Positions 21,192 through 29,544 of a stretch of DNA of 57,966 bases are shown here, piece by piece; the first letter of the stretch is position 1, and every line of letters begins with the position of its first letter. A program made the position numbers and the translations under genes. Where the stretch lies: NCBI GenBank assembly GCA_017521295.1, contig JAFXDF010000007.1:1-57966 (forward strand), written 5' to 3'. Source of the stretch: Clostridia bacterium. Lineage in GTDB: Bacteria > Bacillota > Clostridia > Oscillospirales > Butyricicoccaceae. Under the pieces are notes generated by a model. The model was not told where the DNA came from. It worked only from the letters and a program-made list of their open reading frames with translations, and did not search any database.

Positions 21192-22535
21192 ATGAGCGAT
21201 ACCCGCAATATGACCCGGGGCAAGCCCCTGGGGCTTTTGATAACCTTTGCTTTGCCGCTGATGTTCGGCAACATCTTCCAGCAGCTTTATACCGTGGTGG
21301 ACACCGCCATCGTGGGTCGGGGCGTGGGCATGGATGCCCTGGCCGCCCTGGGCACGGTGGACTGGCTCAACTGGATGCTTCTGGGTCTGGCCACCGGCCT
21401 GGCCCAGGGCTTTTCGGTGCGGGTCTCCCAGAAGTTCGGCGAGGGCGATCTGCCCGGTATGCGCCGGGTCATCGGCCAGTCGGCCTTTCTGTCAGCCCTT
21501 ATCGCCCTTGTGTGCACCCTGTTGGCCCAGTTGGGCATCCCCCTCTTCCTGTGGCTGCTGCGGGTGCCCGCCGACCTTGTCCCTATGGCCCGGCTCTACA
21601 TCCGCATCCTCTTCGCCGGCTTCCCCGCGGTGATGTTCTTCAACCTGTGCGCCGCCGTCCTCCGTGCCGTGGGTGACAGCAAAACGCCCCTCATCGCCAT
21701 GGCCGCCGCCTCCCTCACCAACATCGCCCTGGACGCCATCGCCGTCTTTGTGCTGGATTTGGGCATCGGCGGCGCCGCTGCCGCCACCGTCCTTTCCCAG
21801 TGCCTTTCGGGCACGATCTGCGCTTTGCGCATCTGGCGCAGCCCCGACCTGCGCTTCACCCGGGAGGATCTCCGCCCCCAGCGGGAGCTTTCCGCCTCTC
21901 TGCTGCGGCTGGGCCTCCCCATCGGCGGCAAAAACGTCATCCTTTCCCTGGGTGGTATCGGCCTGCAATCCATCGTCAACGGCTTCGGCACCGGCTTCAT
22001 CGCCGGCTATACCGCCACCAACAAGCTCTACGGCCTGCTGGAGATCGCCGCCCTGTCCTACTGCTACGCCGTCACCACCTATGTGGGCCAGAACTACGGC
22101 GCCGGAGAGCATGACCGCATCCGCAAGGGCATGAAGTCGGCCCTGGGCCTGTTCCTGTGCACCGCCCTGGTGCTGGCCGTTCTGATGTTCGCCTTCGGCC
22201 GCCCCATCACCGGCCTGTTCCTGTCGGCCGACGATCCCCAGCTTTTGGCCGAGGCCGCCGACGTGGCCTACACCTACTTCCGTGTGATGGCCGTCTGCCT
22301 GCCCATTCTCTATCTGCTCTACCTCTACCAGGCCGGCCTCCAGGGCCTTGGCCAGACCGGCATCGGCATGGTGGTGGGCGTGGTGGAGCTGGTGCTGCGC
22401 ATCACCTTTGCCCTGTTCTCCGCCGGCATCCATTGGCCCTTCGGCCTGTTTGTGGCCGAGGTCTCCGCCTGGTGGGGCGGCGGTCTGATCTTCCTGGTCA
22501 GCTATTACCGCGCCGCCCGCAAGCTGCTTCGGTGA
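21192..22535 (+). CDS. MATE-family efflux transporter
   Basis: A 447-residue multidrug and toxin extrusion protein with 12 hydrophobic segments in two homologous halves. The first helix region PLMFGNIFQQLYTVVDTAIVGR and the second-half counterpart GGKNVILSLGGIGLQSIVNGFG are diagnostic. It should exchange cations for drugs or metabolites; the substrate is unknown. The TraX-like gene follows six bases after the stop and is probably co-transcribed. Confidence 0.93.
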   Translation: MSDTRNMTRGKPLGLLITFALPLMFGNIFQQLYTVVDTAIVGRGVGMDALAALGTVDWLNWMLLGLATGLAQGFSVRVSQKFGEGDLPGMRRVIGQSAFLSALIALVCTLLAQLGIPLFLWLLRVPADLVPMARLYIRILFAGFPAVMFFNLCAAVLRAVGDSKTPLIAMAAASLTNIALDAIAVFVLDLGIGGAAAATVLSQCLSGTICALRIWRSPDLRFTREDLRPQRELSASLLRLGLPIGGKNVILSLGGIGLQSIVNGFGTGFIAGYTATNKLYGLLEIAALSYCYAVTTYVGQNYGAGEHDRIRKGMKSALGLFLCTALVLAVLMFAFGRPITGLFLSADDPQLLAEAADVAYTYFRVMAVCLPILYLLYLYQAGLQGLGQTGIGMVVGVVELVLRITFALFSAGIHWPFGLFVAEVSAWWGGGLIFLVSYYRAARKLLR

Positions 22536-22540
22536 CGCCT

Positions 22541-23197
22541 ATGAAACTGACAGCCAACCAACTGAAGCTGCTGGCCATGGTCACCATGACCCTGGACCAT
22601 CTGGGCGTGCAGCTGTTCCCCGGCGCCCTCTGGCTGCGTGTCATCGGCCGTCTGGCCATGCCCATCTACGCCTGGATGATCGCCGAGGGCTGCGCCCACA
22701 CCCGTGACCGCAAACAATACCTGCTGCGGCTTGCCGGGCTGGCCCTTGTGTGCCAGCTGGTGTACTTTTTCGCCATGGGCAGCCTGTTCCAGTGTATTCT
22801 GGTGACCTTCACCCTGTCGGTTCTGGTGATCTATGCCATCGACTCGGGCTCTTCCGCAAAGGCCGCCCTGGCCCTGTGCGCCGCCCTGTTCGTGACGGTC
22901 TTTCTGCCCCGGCTGCTGCCCGGCACCGATTTCGCCGTGGATTATTCCATCTGGGGCGTGCTGCTGCCGGTGGCCGTTTATCTGGCCGACACCAAGCCCC
23001 GCAAGCTGCTGTCTGCAGCCGTCCTTCTCGCCCTGCTGGCGGTGGATTACGGCGGCGTCCAGTGGTACGGCCTTGCGGCCCTGCTGCCCCTGGCCCTCTA
23101 CGACGGCACCCGTGGCAAGGCCCGGATCAAGTGGCTCTTCTACCTCTACTATCCCCTGCACCTGGTGGCCATCTACGGCATCAGCCTCATCCTGTGA
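22541..23197 (+). CDS. TraX-family membrane protein
   Basis: A 218-residue protein with about seven membrane segments. LKLLAMVTMTLDHLGVQLFP and LRVIGRLAMPIYAWMIAEG are the family signature; TraX acetylates F-pilin in E. coli, but chromosomal homologues in Firmicutes are of unknown function and are probably membrane acyltransferases. GGTGACGCCT is the only ribosome-binding candidate before ATG 22541, which lies six bases behind the MATE stop, so translation is probably coupled. Confidence 0.88.
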   Translation: MKLTANQLKLLAMVTMTLDHLGVQLFPGALWLRVIGRLAMPIYAWMIAEGCAHTRDRKQYLLRLAGLALVCQLVYFFAMGSLFQCILVTFTLSVLVIYAIDSGSSAKAALALCAALFVTVFLPRLLPGTDFAVDYSIWGVLLPVAVYLADTKPRKLLSAAVLLALLAVDYGGVQWYGLAALLPLALYDGTRGKARIKWLFYLYYPLHLVAIYGISLIL

Positions 23198-23226
23198 AAA
23201 AAAGCACCCCGTCGGGGTGCTTTTTC
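23197..23226. terminator. Bidirectional terminator between traX-like and lysR genes
   Basis: AAAGCACCCC / GGGGTGCTTT stem with a three-base loop, A run on the left and T run on the right. Confidence 0.9.
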
Positions 23227-24077
23227 TATTGGCACAGCAATTCCATCAGTTCTTTCAGCTGCGGCGTGACCCGCTTGTGCCGGTGCCAGACCAGCATATT
23301 CTCCCGGCAAAAAGGCTCGTCCCGCAGCTGCCGTGTGACCAGTCCCGGCTGGCCCGCCGCCAGCGCTTCCGGCAGGAAGGCCACGCCAAGGCCGGCCCGC
23401 ACCCCCTGCAAAAGCGCCTGGGTGTCGATGCTCTCCCATGCGATCTGCGCTTTTAAGCCATGCTGTGCCAGCACCTGCTCCACAAAGCTCCGTCCGGCGC
23501 TGCCCGGCTCCCGGGCCAGCAGCGGCCATTCCAGCGCCTGCGCCAGGGTAATGTCCGCCTGCGCCGTCAGCGGATGTCCTTCGGGCAGCACCAGCACCAG
23601 CCGGTCCCGGCGAAAGGTCCGGCAGACCAAGGCCTCATCCGACACCGGACACTCGATCACCGCCGCGTCCAGCTCTCCGTCCCGGAGCTTTTGGCGAAGG
23701 GTGCCTCCGTTGGCAACGGTCACCTGCAGCGGGCAGTTGGGATGCCGCTGCCGCCAGGCTGCCGCTGCCTTTGGCAGCAGCACGTTTCCCAGGGTCACAC
23801 TGCTCCCGATCCGGAGACAGCCGCCCTGCCCCAGCCCCTGCTCCATCTCCCAAAAACTCTCCAGGATGTGCACCGCCCGCTCGTACAGCCCATGGGCCTG
23901 GTCGGTGGGATACAGCCGCCTGCCCAGCCGCTCAAACAGGATGACGCCGTAGTGCTTTTCCAGCTCCCGCACCGCCACCGATACCGCCGGCTGGGTCATG
24001 TGCAGCCTTTCAGCCGCCCTTGTGATGCTGTTTTGCCGGTATACCGCCGCGAAGATCTCCAAATGCCGAAGGGTCAT
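23226..24077 (-). CDS. LysR-family transcriptional regulator
   Basis: A 283-residue LysR regulator. The N-terminal winged HTH (LRHLEIFAAVYRQNSITRAAERLHMTQPAVSVAVRELE) is followed by a linker helix and a two-lobe ligand-binding domain (GSSVTLGNVLLPKA, VLPEGHPLTA). The GGGAGG lies five bases before ATG 24077. It is divergent from a two-gene chromate-type transporter, the classical arrangement for control of a neighbour, so that operon is the probable target. The CysB/CysL-like look of the N-terminus fits an oxyanion or sulphur signal, but this is a guess. Confidence 0.92.
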   Translation of the reverse strand: MTLRHLEIFAAVYRQNSITRAAERLHMTQPAVSVAVRELEKHYGVILFERLGRRLYPTDQAHGLYERAVHILESFWEMEQGLGQGGCLRIGSSVTLGNVLLPKAAAAWRQRHPNCPLQVTVANGGTLRQKLRDGELDAAVIECPVSDEALVCRTFRRDRLVLVLPEGHPLTAQADITLAQALEWPLLAREPGSAGRSFVEQVLAQHGLKAQIAWESIDTQALLQGVRAGLGVAFLPEALAAGQPGLVTRQLRDEPFCRENMLVWHRHKRVTPQLKELMELLCQ

Positions 24078-24125
24078 AGCTGCCTCCCATAAAAACAATT
24101 TATCCTTTTCATAAAATAATATCAT

Positions 24126-24154
24126 TTTACTTATGCTTTCGCAAGGCGTATACT
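24126..24154 (+). promoter_or_regulatory. Promoter of chromate-type transporter operon
   Basis: TTTACT, 17-base spacer, TATACT. The 96-base gap to lysR is A+T rich and contains several T-N11-A candidates for LysR binding. Confidence 0.45.
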
Positions 24155-24173
24155 GCGTTTTGAGGTGATATTC

Positions 24174-24725
24174 ATGACCAAACCCACCCTGCGTCAGCTC
24201 TTCTTCCAGATGTTCACCATCAGCGCCTGCACCTTCGGCGGCGGCTTTGTGATCGTCACCCTGATGAAGCAGCGGTTTGTGGAACAGCGCGGCTGGCTCA
24301 CCGAACCCGAAATGCTGGACATGACCGCCCTTGCCCAGTCGGCCCCCGGTCCCATCGCAGTCAACACGGCCGTCCTGGTAGGCTGGCACCTTGCCGGTCT
24401 GCCCGGGATGCTGGCCGCCGTTCTGGGCTGCATCCTGCCGCCCATGCTCATCCTCTCGGTGATCTCGCTGTTTTACGCCGCCTTTTCCGCCAATCCCTAC
24501 ATTTCCCTGCTGCTCCGTGGGATGCAGGCCGGTGTTGCCGCCGTCATTCTGGACGTGACCGTCTCTTTGGGACAAACGGTCCTCGCCCAGCGGTCGCCCC
24601 TCCATTTGTTTTTGCTGGGCGGTTCTCTGCTTTTGGTGCTCTTCACGGCGGTGGACCCCCTGGTCCTTTTGCTGGGTGCCGCTCTTGTGGGAGTTCTGTT
24701 CCACCGAAAGGAGCCTGTCCAATGA
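24174..24725 (+). CDS. Chromate-transporter-family protein, first half-size subunit
   Basis: A 183-residue CHR-family protein (half of a full ChrA). The motifs FGGGFVIVTLMKQRFVE, MTALAQSAPGPIAVNTA and VGWHLAGLPGMLAAVLG define the family, with about six membrane segments. Short CHR proteins work as pairs of unlike subunits with opposite orientation. Export of chromate is shown for some members; the physiological substrate in gut anaerobes is unknown. GAGGTG six bases before ATG 24174 selects this start over GTG 24165. It overlaps the next gene by four bases. Confidence 0.92.
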   Translation: MTKPTLRQLFFQMFTISACTFGGGFVIVTLMKQRFVEQRGWLTEPEMLDMTALAQSAPGPIAVNTAVLVGWHLAGLPGMLAAVLGCILPPMLILSVISLFYAAFSANPYISLLLRGMQAGVAAVILDVTVSLGQTVLAQRSPLHLFLLGGSLLLVLFTAVDPLVLLLGAALVGVLFHRKEPVQ

Positions 24726-25273
24726 CCCTGCCCGCCCTGTTTTTCGCCTTTCTGCAGATCGGTGCCTTCAGCGTGGGCGGCGGCTATGCCGCAATGCCCC
24801 TCATCGAAAATCAGATCTGCACCCGTCATTGCTGGCTGTCCGCCGACGAATTTGCCCATCTGGTGACCATTGCGGAAATGACCCCCGGCCCCATCGCCAT
24901 CAATGCCGCCACCTTTGTGGGCATCCGGATCGCCGGCCTTCCCGGCGCGGTGACAGCCACCCTGGGCTGCATCCTGCCCTCCTGTCTGATCGTCTCTCTG
25001 CTCGCCTGGCTATACCGCCGCTACAAGGCCCTTCCGCTGATGCGCTCGGTCCTGTCGGCCCTTCGGCCCGTAGTGGTGGCGCTCATCGCCGGTGCCGGTC
25101 TTTCCCTGCTGAAAAACGCCCTCTGGCAGGGTGCGCCCGTCCTTTCCGCTCCCTCGCCGCAGCAGGCGCTCCTGTTTGCCGGTGCCTTTCTTCTGCTCCG
25201 CCGGAAAGCCTGCAACCCGATCCTCACCATGGCCTCCTGCGGCGTGATCTATCTGCTCTTCAATCTGCCATAA
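24722..25273 (+). CDS. Chromate-transporter-family protein, second half-size subunit
   Basis: A 183-residue partner of the preceding protein with FSVGGGYAAMPLIENQI, ITIAEMTPGPIAINAATFVG and ATLGCILPSCLI motifs. Translation is coupled by an ATGA overlap with the upstream gene at 24722. Together the two should form the heteromeric transporter, with both halves divergently controlled by the LysR protein encoded upstream. Confidence 0.92.
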   Translation: MTLPALFFAFLQIGAFSVGGGYAAMPLIENQICTRHCWLSADEFAHLVTIAEMTPGPIAINAATFVGIRIAGLPGAVTATLGCILPSCLIVSLLAWLYRRYKALPLMRSVLSALRPVVVALIAGAGLSLLKNALWQGAPVLSAPSPQQALLFAGAFLLLRRKACNPILTMASCGVIYLLFNLP

Positions 25274-25274
25274 C

Positions 25275-25303
25275 GAAAAAAAGCACCCGTTCGGGTGCTT
25301 TTC
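25275..25303. terminator. Bidirectional terminator after the transporter operon
   Basis: AAAAGCACCCG / CGGGTGCTTTT stem; also positioned to end the minus-strand transcript of the convergent genes. Confidence 0.88.
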
Positions 25304-25306
25304 TGT

Positions 25307-26443
25307 TTAATAAAGCCGATACGGCTCTGCCTTTTCCCGGAAAGCCGCGCAGTCCCGCTCCTGGCTCCGCAGCAGCGTTTCCGCCGTCCAGCCCTCCGAC
25401 TCAAAACCCCGGTTTCCCGCCAGCAGGGAGATAAAGCACTTGCCCCCCTCACTGTGCGGCGGCAAAATCCCAAAGGTTTCGGGGAAGAGTTCCCGGGCCA
25501 GCTCCAGCAGCCGATAGCCCATCTCCACCGGGCGCAGGGCACCCTCGTCGGTGATGTGCAGATGGACGCCGCCGCAGCGCTCCCCCTTGTGCTTGGAGGA
25601 GCTGGGCACAAAGTACACCGGCGTGCTCACCACGCCCTCCAGCCCCAGGCCGTTAAAGGCGTCGCTGAAGGCTTCGGCATCCACTCCCGGCGCGCCCACG
25701 ATGGCAAAGGGGTCTGCCGTGCCTCTTCCCTCGCTCCAGCAGGTGCCCTCAAAGAGGCAGGTGCCCGGATACAGCAGGGCCGTTTCAAACCGGGGAATGC
25801 CCAGGCTGGGCATCACCCAGATGCGCCCCCAGTCGGAAAACAGCATGTCCCGGGTCAGCCCCTGGCAGGGCACCACCTGCAGGTCGCAGCCGATGCGCTC
25901 TTCGGCGTTGACCATCCGGGCAAACTCGCCGCAGGTGAGGCCGTACCGCTGGGGCATCTCCCAGCAGCCCACAAAGCTGCGGCAGTCCGGCAAAAGGGTG
26001 GTCCCCTCCACCTTGCCTCCCAGAGGATTGGGCCGGTCCAGCACCACCAGCCGCTTTCCGGCTTTGGCGCAGTCGGCCATGGCGTTCTTCAGGGTGGAAA
26101 TAAAGGTATAATACCGGCAGCCCACATCCTGGATATCGTACACCAGGGTGTCGAACCGCGCCAGCGCCTCGGGGGACAGCCCCTTGCTGTCCTTGCGGTA
26201 GAGGCTCATCATGGGCAGGCCCGAGGGTCCGTCGATGCAGTCCTCAAACAGCTCCCCGGCACCCTTGTCGCCCCGGACGCCGTGCTCGGGGGCCAGCAGC
26301 AGCCGCAGGTCGCAGACCTCCTTGAGCCGGTCAATGGAACTGCGGTTGTCCGCCGTTCTGCCCGAAGGCGAGGTGATAAGGGCAACCCTGCCCTGCAACA
26401 GGTGGGCAAACGCTTCCACCCGGTCGATTCCAAACAGTACCAT
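25307..26443 (-). CDS. namZ: DUF1343 protein, NamZ-like exo-N-acetylmuramidase
   Basis: A 378-residue protein of the DUF1343 family. Bacillus NamZ of this family is an exo-beta-N-acetylmuramidase that removes MurNAc from peptidoglycan fragments. Key stretches are GRVALITSPSGR, LLAPEHGVRGD, FDTLVYDIQDVGCRYYTFIS, VLDRPNPLGG and LYPGTCLFEGTCWSEGRGT. No signal peptide is visible, so it probably acts on imported muropeptides (recycling). AAGGAG lies five bases before ATG 26443; a second ATG at 26446 is also possible. The start overlaps the stop of the GNAT gene upstream. Confidence 0.9.
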   Translation of the reverse strand: MVLFGIDRVEAFAHLLQGRVALITSPSGRTADNRSSIDRLKEVCDLRLLLAPEHGVRGDKGAGELFEDCIDGPSGLPMMSLYRKDSKGLSPEALARFDTLVYDIQDVGCRYYTFISTLKNAMADCAKAGKRLVVLDRPNPLGGKVEGTTLLPDCRSFVGCWEMPQRYGLTCGEFARMVNAEERIGCDLQVVPCQGLTRDMLFSDWGRIWVMPSLGIPRFETALLYPGTCLFEGTCWSEGRGTADPFAIVGAPGVDAEAFSDAFNGLGLEGVVSTPVYFVPSSSKHKGERCGGVHLHITDEGALRPVEMGYRLLELARELFPETFGILPPHSEGGKCFISLLAGNRGFESEGWTAETLLRSQERDCAAFREKAEPYRLY

Positions 26444-27324
26444 CATAGCTCCTTTTCCATCACGGCAAACTCCCGCACTTCCCGGAAGCCCGCCTTGCGG
26501 TACATTGCTCTCGCGTGGTTGTCCACGCCGGTAAACAGGGTCATATACCGGGCGCCCACCGCCTTTTCGGCCTCCAGCAGCCGGTAAAACAGCAGCTTGC
26601 CCAGACCGTGGCCCTCCCATTCCGGGCCCACGGCAATGCCGGCGAAATAGCCCCGGCCGTTCTCCTCCGGCCGCACCGGCCCGGTGAATCCGGCCACCCT
26701 GTCGCCCCGGAGGCCCACCAGCAGGGGCAGACCCCCGTGGGCCGCCGCCGGGATCTCGGCGCTCCACATACTGTTGCGGAGGCTTTCCACCATCTCATCC
26801 ACGCCCTTGTGGCGGCTTTCGTCATACCAGTCCACAAACCAGCCCTGCCCGGCCATCTCTTCGGCCCGGCGGGCCATTTCCGGCGGAAAAACATAGTCCG
26901 CCAAAGGCAGGTACATCCCCACCTGTCGGCTTTGCTCCCGCCAGCCACACCGGCGCAGAAGGGCGTGCTCCCGGCTGCCCACCGGCACGCCCGGGCGGTT
27001 GTTGTGCCGGGCACCCTGGCTGTCCGGGATGACCCAGGGCAGGCGAATGGGGCAGAAATAGCTGACCTTCAGCCGCCCGTAGCCCCGCAGTCCGGCATCC
27101 TGCCGCACCGCGTCCAAAAGCTCCTCGCAGTCCCCCAAAAAGCAGGCCAAAAAATCCTCCGCGCAGCAGGCGAAGCCGATGATGCGCCCGTTTTCCTCGG
27201 CCACCCAGGCCCGTCTGGGGTCAAAATCCGCATGACTGAGCAGCAGTTCCACCGCCTCGGGGGCATACTGCTCCGCCATCAGCGGCGCGATATCGTCGGT
27301 GTTTTGAAATGGCCGTACCACCAT
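26443..27324 (-). CDS. GNAT-family N-acetyltransferase (two-domain)
   Basis: A 293-residue acetyltransferase with a clear C-terminal GNAT domain (about 160-293): FAGIAVGPEWEGHGLGKLLFYRLLE includes the acetyl-CoA loop, followed by YMTLFTGVDNHARAMYRKAGF. The N-terminal half looks like a second, degenerate GNAT fold (RRAWVAEENGRIIGFACCAEDF). The acceptor is unknown. Coupling to the NamZ-like gene downstream hints at amino-sugar modification, without proof. Confidence 0.85.
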   Translation of the reverse strand: MVVRPFQNTDDIAPLMAEQYAPEAVELLLSHADFDPRRAWVAEENGRIIGFACCAEDFLACFLGDCEELLDAVRQDAGLRGYGRLKVSYFCPIRLPWVIPDSQGARHNNRPGVPVGSREHALLRRCGWREQSRQVGMYLPLADYVFPPEMARRAEEMAGQGWFVDWYDESRHKGVDEMVESLRNSMWSAEIPAAAHGGLPLLVGLRGDRVAGFTGPVRPEENGRGYFAGIAVGPEWEGHGLGKLLFYRLLEAEKAVGARYMTLFTGVDNHARAMYRKAGFREVREFAVMEKEL

Positions 27325-27339
27325 ACCGTTATGCCCCCC

Positions 27340-28653
27340 TTACAGGGTATAGACCCCGTCCTTCTTGGTCATGGTCTTGCCGAAATAGACCTCCATAGCC
27401 CGGCACAGGTCAGCCAGATCCTGCACGCCGGCCGTCTCGCTCACCGAGTGCATGGCCAGCTGTGCCAGACCGATGTCCACCGTGCTCACCGGCACGTGGG
27501 TGTTGGCAATGCTGCCCAGGGTGCCGCCGCCGGGCAGGTCGGAGCGGTTGGCATAGACCTGGGTCTCCACTCCGGCCTCCTTGCAGACGCTGCGGAAAAT
27601 GGCGGCGCTGACGCCGTCGGTGGCATACCGCTGGTTGGCGTTGTATTTGATGACGATGCCCTTGTTCATAAAGGGGGCGTTGTCGCCGTCGGCATATTCG
27701 GGATGGTTGGGGTGCCGTGCGTGGGCGTTGTCGGCAGAGACCAGGAAGGACTTCGCCAGCATGGTCAGAAGCTGCTGCTCGTCGCCGCCCAGGGCCAGCA
27801 CGATGCGCCGCAGGGTGTCCCGCAGCAGGGTGGAAGCCGCGCCCTGCTTGGTCTCGCTGCCCACCTCTTCGTTGTCAAAGACGCAGCACACCGGGATGCT
27901 GCCGCCGGTCTGCGCCTTCAAAAAGCCCTGCATGAGGCCCCAGGCGCACTCCAGGTCGTCCAGCTTGGGGCTGTGGATGAACTGCTCCCTGTCGCCCAAA
28001 AGGGTGCCCTTCTGGCGGCAGTACAGGAACAGATCGTGGCCCAGGATATCCTCCTTGTCCACCCCGGCGGCCTCTGCCACGGCAGTCATAAAGCCGCCTG
28101 CGGCGCCTTCGTCGCCAAACAGGGGATAGGTGTCCACGTTGGCCTGGTACTTCATGCCGTCGTTGGCGGCCCGGTTCATGTGGATGGCCACGCTGGGGAT
28201 CACCAGCAGGTCCCGGTCCACCTCCACCAAACGGATCTCGATGCCCTTTTCGGTCTGCACCAGCACCCTGCCGGCCACCGACAGGGGACGGTCGAACCAG
28301 GTGGCCATGAGGCTGCCGCCGTACTTTTCGGTGTTCAGCTGCACATAGTGGCCCACTGCGGGATGCTCGGGGTTCTCCTTGATCTTAAAGGTGGGGCTGT
28401 CGCTGTGGGCAGCCGCCATCAAAAAGCCGCCGGTGACCTGCTGGGGCACCCGGAAGGCCAGCACAGAGGAGCCGTTGCGGGTCACATAGTACTTGCCGCC
28501 GTGCTGCAGCGCCCAGGTTTCTTCTTCGGCCAGGGCGGTATAGCCCTCTTTTTTCAGAATTTCCTCAAACTTGCCGATGACATGATAGCAGCTGGGGCAG
28601 TTCTCCAAAAAGCCCAGCAGTTCCTTTGCCGTGTTCTTTGCCTGTTCCATCAT
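27340..28653 (-). CDS. M18-family aminopeptidase
   Basis: A 437-residue metallo-aminopeptidase of family M18 (ApeA/DNPEP type), a cytosolic dodecamer that removes N-terminal residues, often acidic ones, from peptides. Metal-ligand motifs are visible: AAHSDSPTFKIKE, FDNEEVGSET, SADNAHARHPNHPEY and the C-terminal IANTHVPVSTVDIGLAQLAMHSVSE. Length and motif order are normal. GGAGGATTT precedes ATG 28653, with ATG 28650 as an equally good start. Confidence 0.95.
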   Translation of the reverse strand: MMEQAKNTAKELLGFLENCPSCYHVIGKFEEILKKEGYTALAEEETWALQHGGKYYVTRNGSSVLAFRVPQQVTGGFLMAAAHSDSPTFKIKENPEHPAVGHYVQLNTEKYGGSLMATWFDRPLSVAGRVLVQTEKGIEIRLVEVDRDLLVIPSVAIHMNRAANDGMKYQANVDTYPLFGDEGAAGGFMTAVAEAAGVDKEDILGHDLFLYCRQKGTLLGDREQFIHSPKLDDLECAWGLMQGFLKAQTGGSIPVCCVFDNEEVGSETKQGAASTLLRDTLRRIVLALGGDEQQLLTMLAKSFLVSADNAHARHPNHPEYADGDNAPFMNKGIVIKYNANQRYATDGVSAAIFRSVCKEAGVETQVYANRSDLPGGGTLGSIANTHVPVSTVDIGLAQLAMHSVSETAGVQDLADLCRAMEVYFGKTMTKKDGVYTL

Positions 28654-28673
28654 AAATCCTCCATTCCAGTTTG

Positions 28674-28720
28674 CCTTCCCCCTGAGGGGGAAGGTGGCCC
28701 GCAGGGCCGGATGAGGGGGC
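28674..28720 (+). repeat. CCTTCCCC two-hairpin repeat, copy 1
   Basis: CCTTCCCCC-TGA-GGGGGAAGG hairpin followed by a second hairpin GGCCC-GCA-GGGCC and GGATGAGGGGG. Same orientation as copies at 29431, 30327 and 30892. Confidence 0.85.
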
Positions 28721-28740
28721 GTATACAGCCCCTTGCTTCC

Positions 28741-29412
28741 TTACTGATTGTTTCCGCTTGCGCCTTCTGCGCCCAGATCGGCGCCCAGGTCACAGGTATA
28801 ATGCCATTCAATTACATCCCCCGGCTGCACGGTGTACTGGCTGCAGCCATAGTTGGGGAAGGTGTCGTTGACGCTGTACATCCAGCCCGACAGGGCACCG
28901 GCGTCAAAGGCGTACAGGTTGCAGATGCCCTCGATATAGGCACTGTTGTACAGGGGCGTCTGCTCAAACTCCAGGTGCTGCTTGTGCTGCTTGAGGGTGC
29001 GCTGCAGCACGTTGAACACGCTCTCTCCCTGGCTGAACTCGGCCTCGGCGGTGAACAAAATGCCGTCGGCAGGCACCAGCTCGGCCTTATCGGGGTCCAG
29101 ATCGGGGTTGCCCATCAGCTTGTCACAGCGGATGGTCAGAGTACACTTCCACTCCACGGTTGCCTCGGTGGGCGCCTCGGTAGGGGCCTCGGTGGGGGCC
29201 TGGGTGGCCGGTTCGGTCACCGGCTGGGCAGGCGCCTCTGTGGGCGCCTCGGTGGGTGCCTCGGTCACCGGTTCGGTGGCCGGCTCGGTGGCCGGCTGGG
29301 TGGGCGTTTCCGAAGGCGCCGTGGGCGCCAACGGCTGCCGCTCGGGCACCGCAGGGGCGCCGCACCCGGCAAGCAAACACAGAGCCAGCACACAAATCAA
29401 CAGTCTTTTCAT
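28741..29412 (-). CDS. Lipoprotein with DUF4430 domain
   Basis: A 223-residue lipoprotein: the signal peptide ends in the lipobox LLAGC (Cys17 as the anchor), followed by a linker of about 65 residues made of TEAP/TEPATE repeats and a C-terminal DUF4430 domain (residues about 90-215; ESVFNVLQRTLKQH, ISGWMYSVND-type sequence ALSGWMYSVNDTFPNYG, YTVQPGDVIEWHYTCDLG). DUF4430 resembles the cobalamin-binding beta domain of transcobalamin-like proteins and is often found on surface lipoproteins; a cobalamin or corrinoid ligand is possible but unproven. Flanked by two CCTTCCCC repeats. Confidence 0.85.
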   Translation of the reverse strand: MKRLLICVLALCLLAGCGAPAVPERQPLAPTAPSETPTQPATEPATEPVTEAPTEAPTEAPAQPVTEPATQAPTEAPTEAPTEATVEWKCTLTIRCDKLMGNPDLDPDKAELVPADGILFTAEAEFSQGESVFNVLQRTLKQHKQHLEFEQTPLYNSAYIEGICNLYAFDAGALSGWMYSVNDTFPNYGCSQYTVQPGDVIEWHYTCDLGADLGAEGASGNNQ

Positions 29413-29430
29413 ACGTACCTCCTTGAAAAA

Positions 29431-29475
29431 CCTTCCCCCTGGGGGGAAGGTGGCTCGAAGAGCCGGATGAGGGGT
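29431..29475 (+). repeat. CCTTCCCC two-hairpin repeat, copy 2
   Basis: CCTTCCCCC-TGG-GGGGAAGG followed by GGCTC-GAA-GAGCC and GGATGAGGGG. The second stem differs from copy 1 on both arms, so pairing is kept by paired changes. Confidence 0.85.
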
Positions 29476-29482
29476 GTCCCCC

Positions 29483-29511
29483 TTGCATATCGTTCCATAC
29501 TTTGCTATACT
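29483..29511 (+). promoter_or_regulatory. Promoter of dapF-like gene
   Basis: TTGCAT, 17-base spacer, TATACT with TGC extension, 34 bases before ATG 29545. Confidence 0.7.
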
Positions 29512-29544
29512 AAAGCAAACAGATTTTCAACTTCAGGTGATGTT

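Noticed and set aside
26515..29544. Very long plus-strand frame running into the dapF-like gene
   Set aside because: The part before 29545 lies opposite GNAT, aminopeptidase and lipoprotein genes and has no motif; the real start with promoter is ATG 29545.
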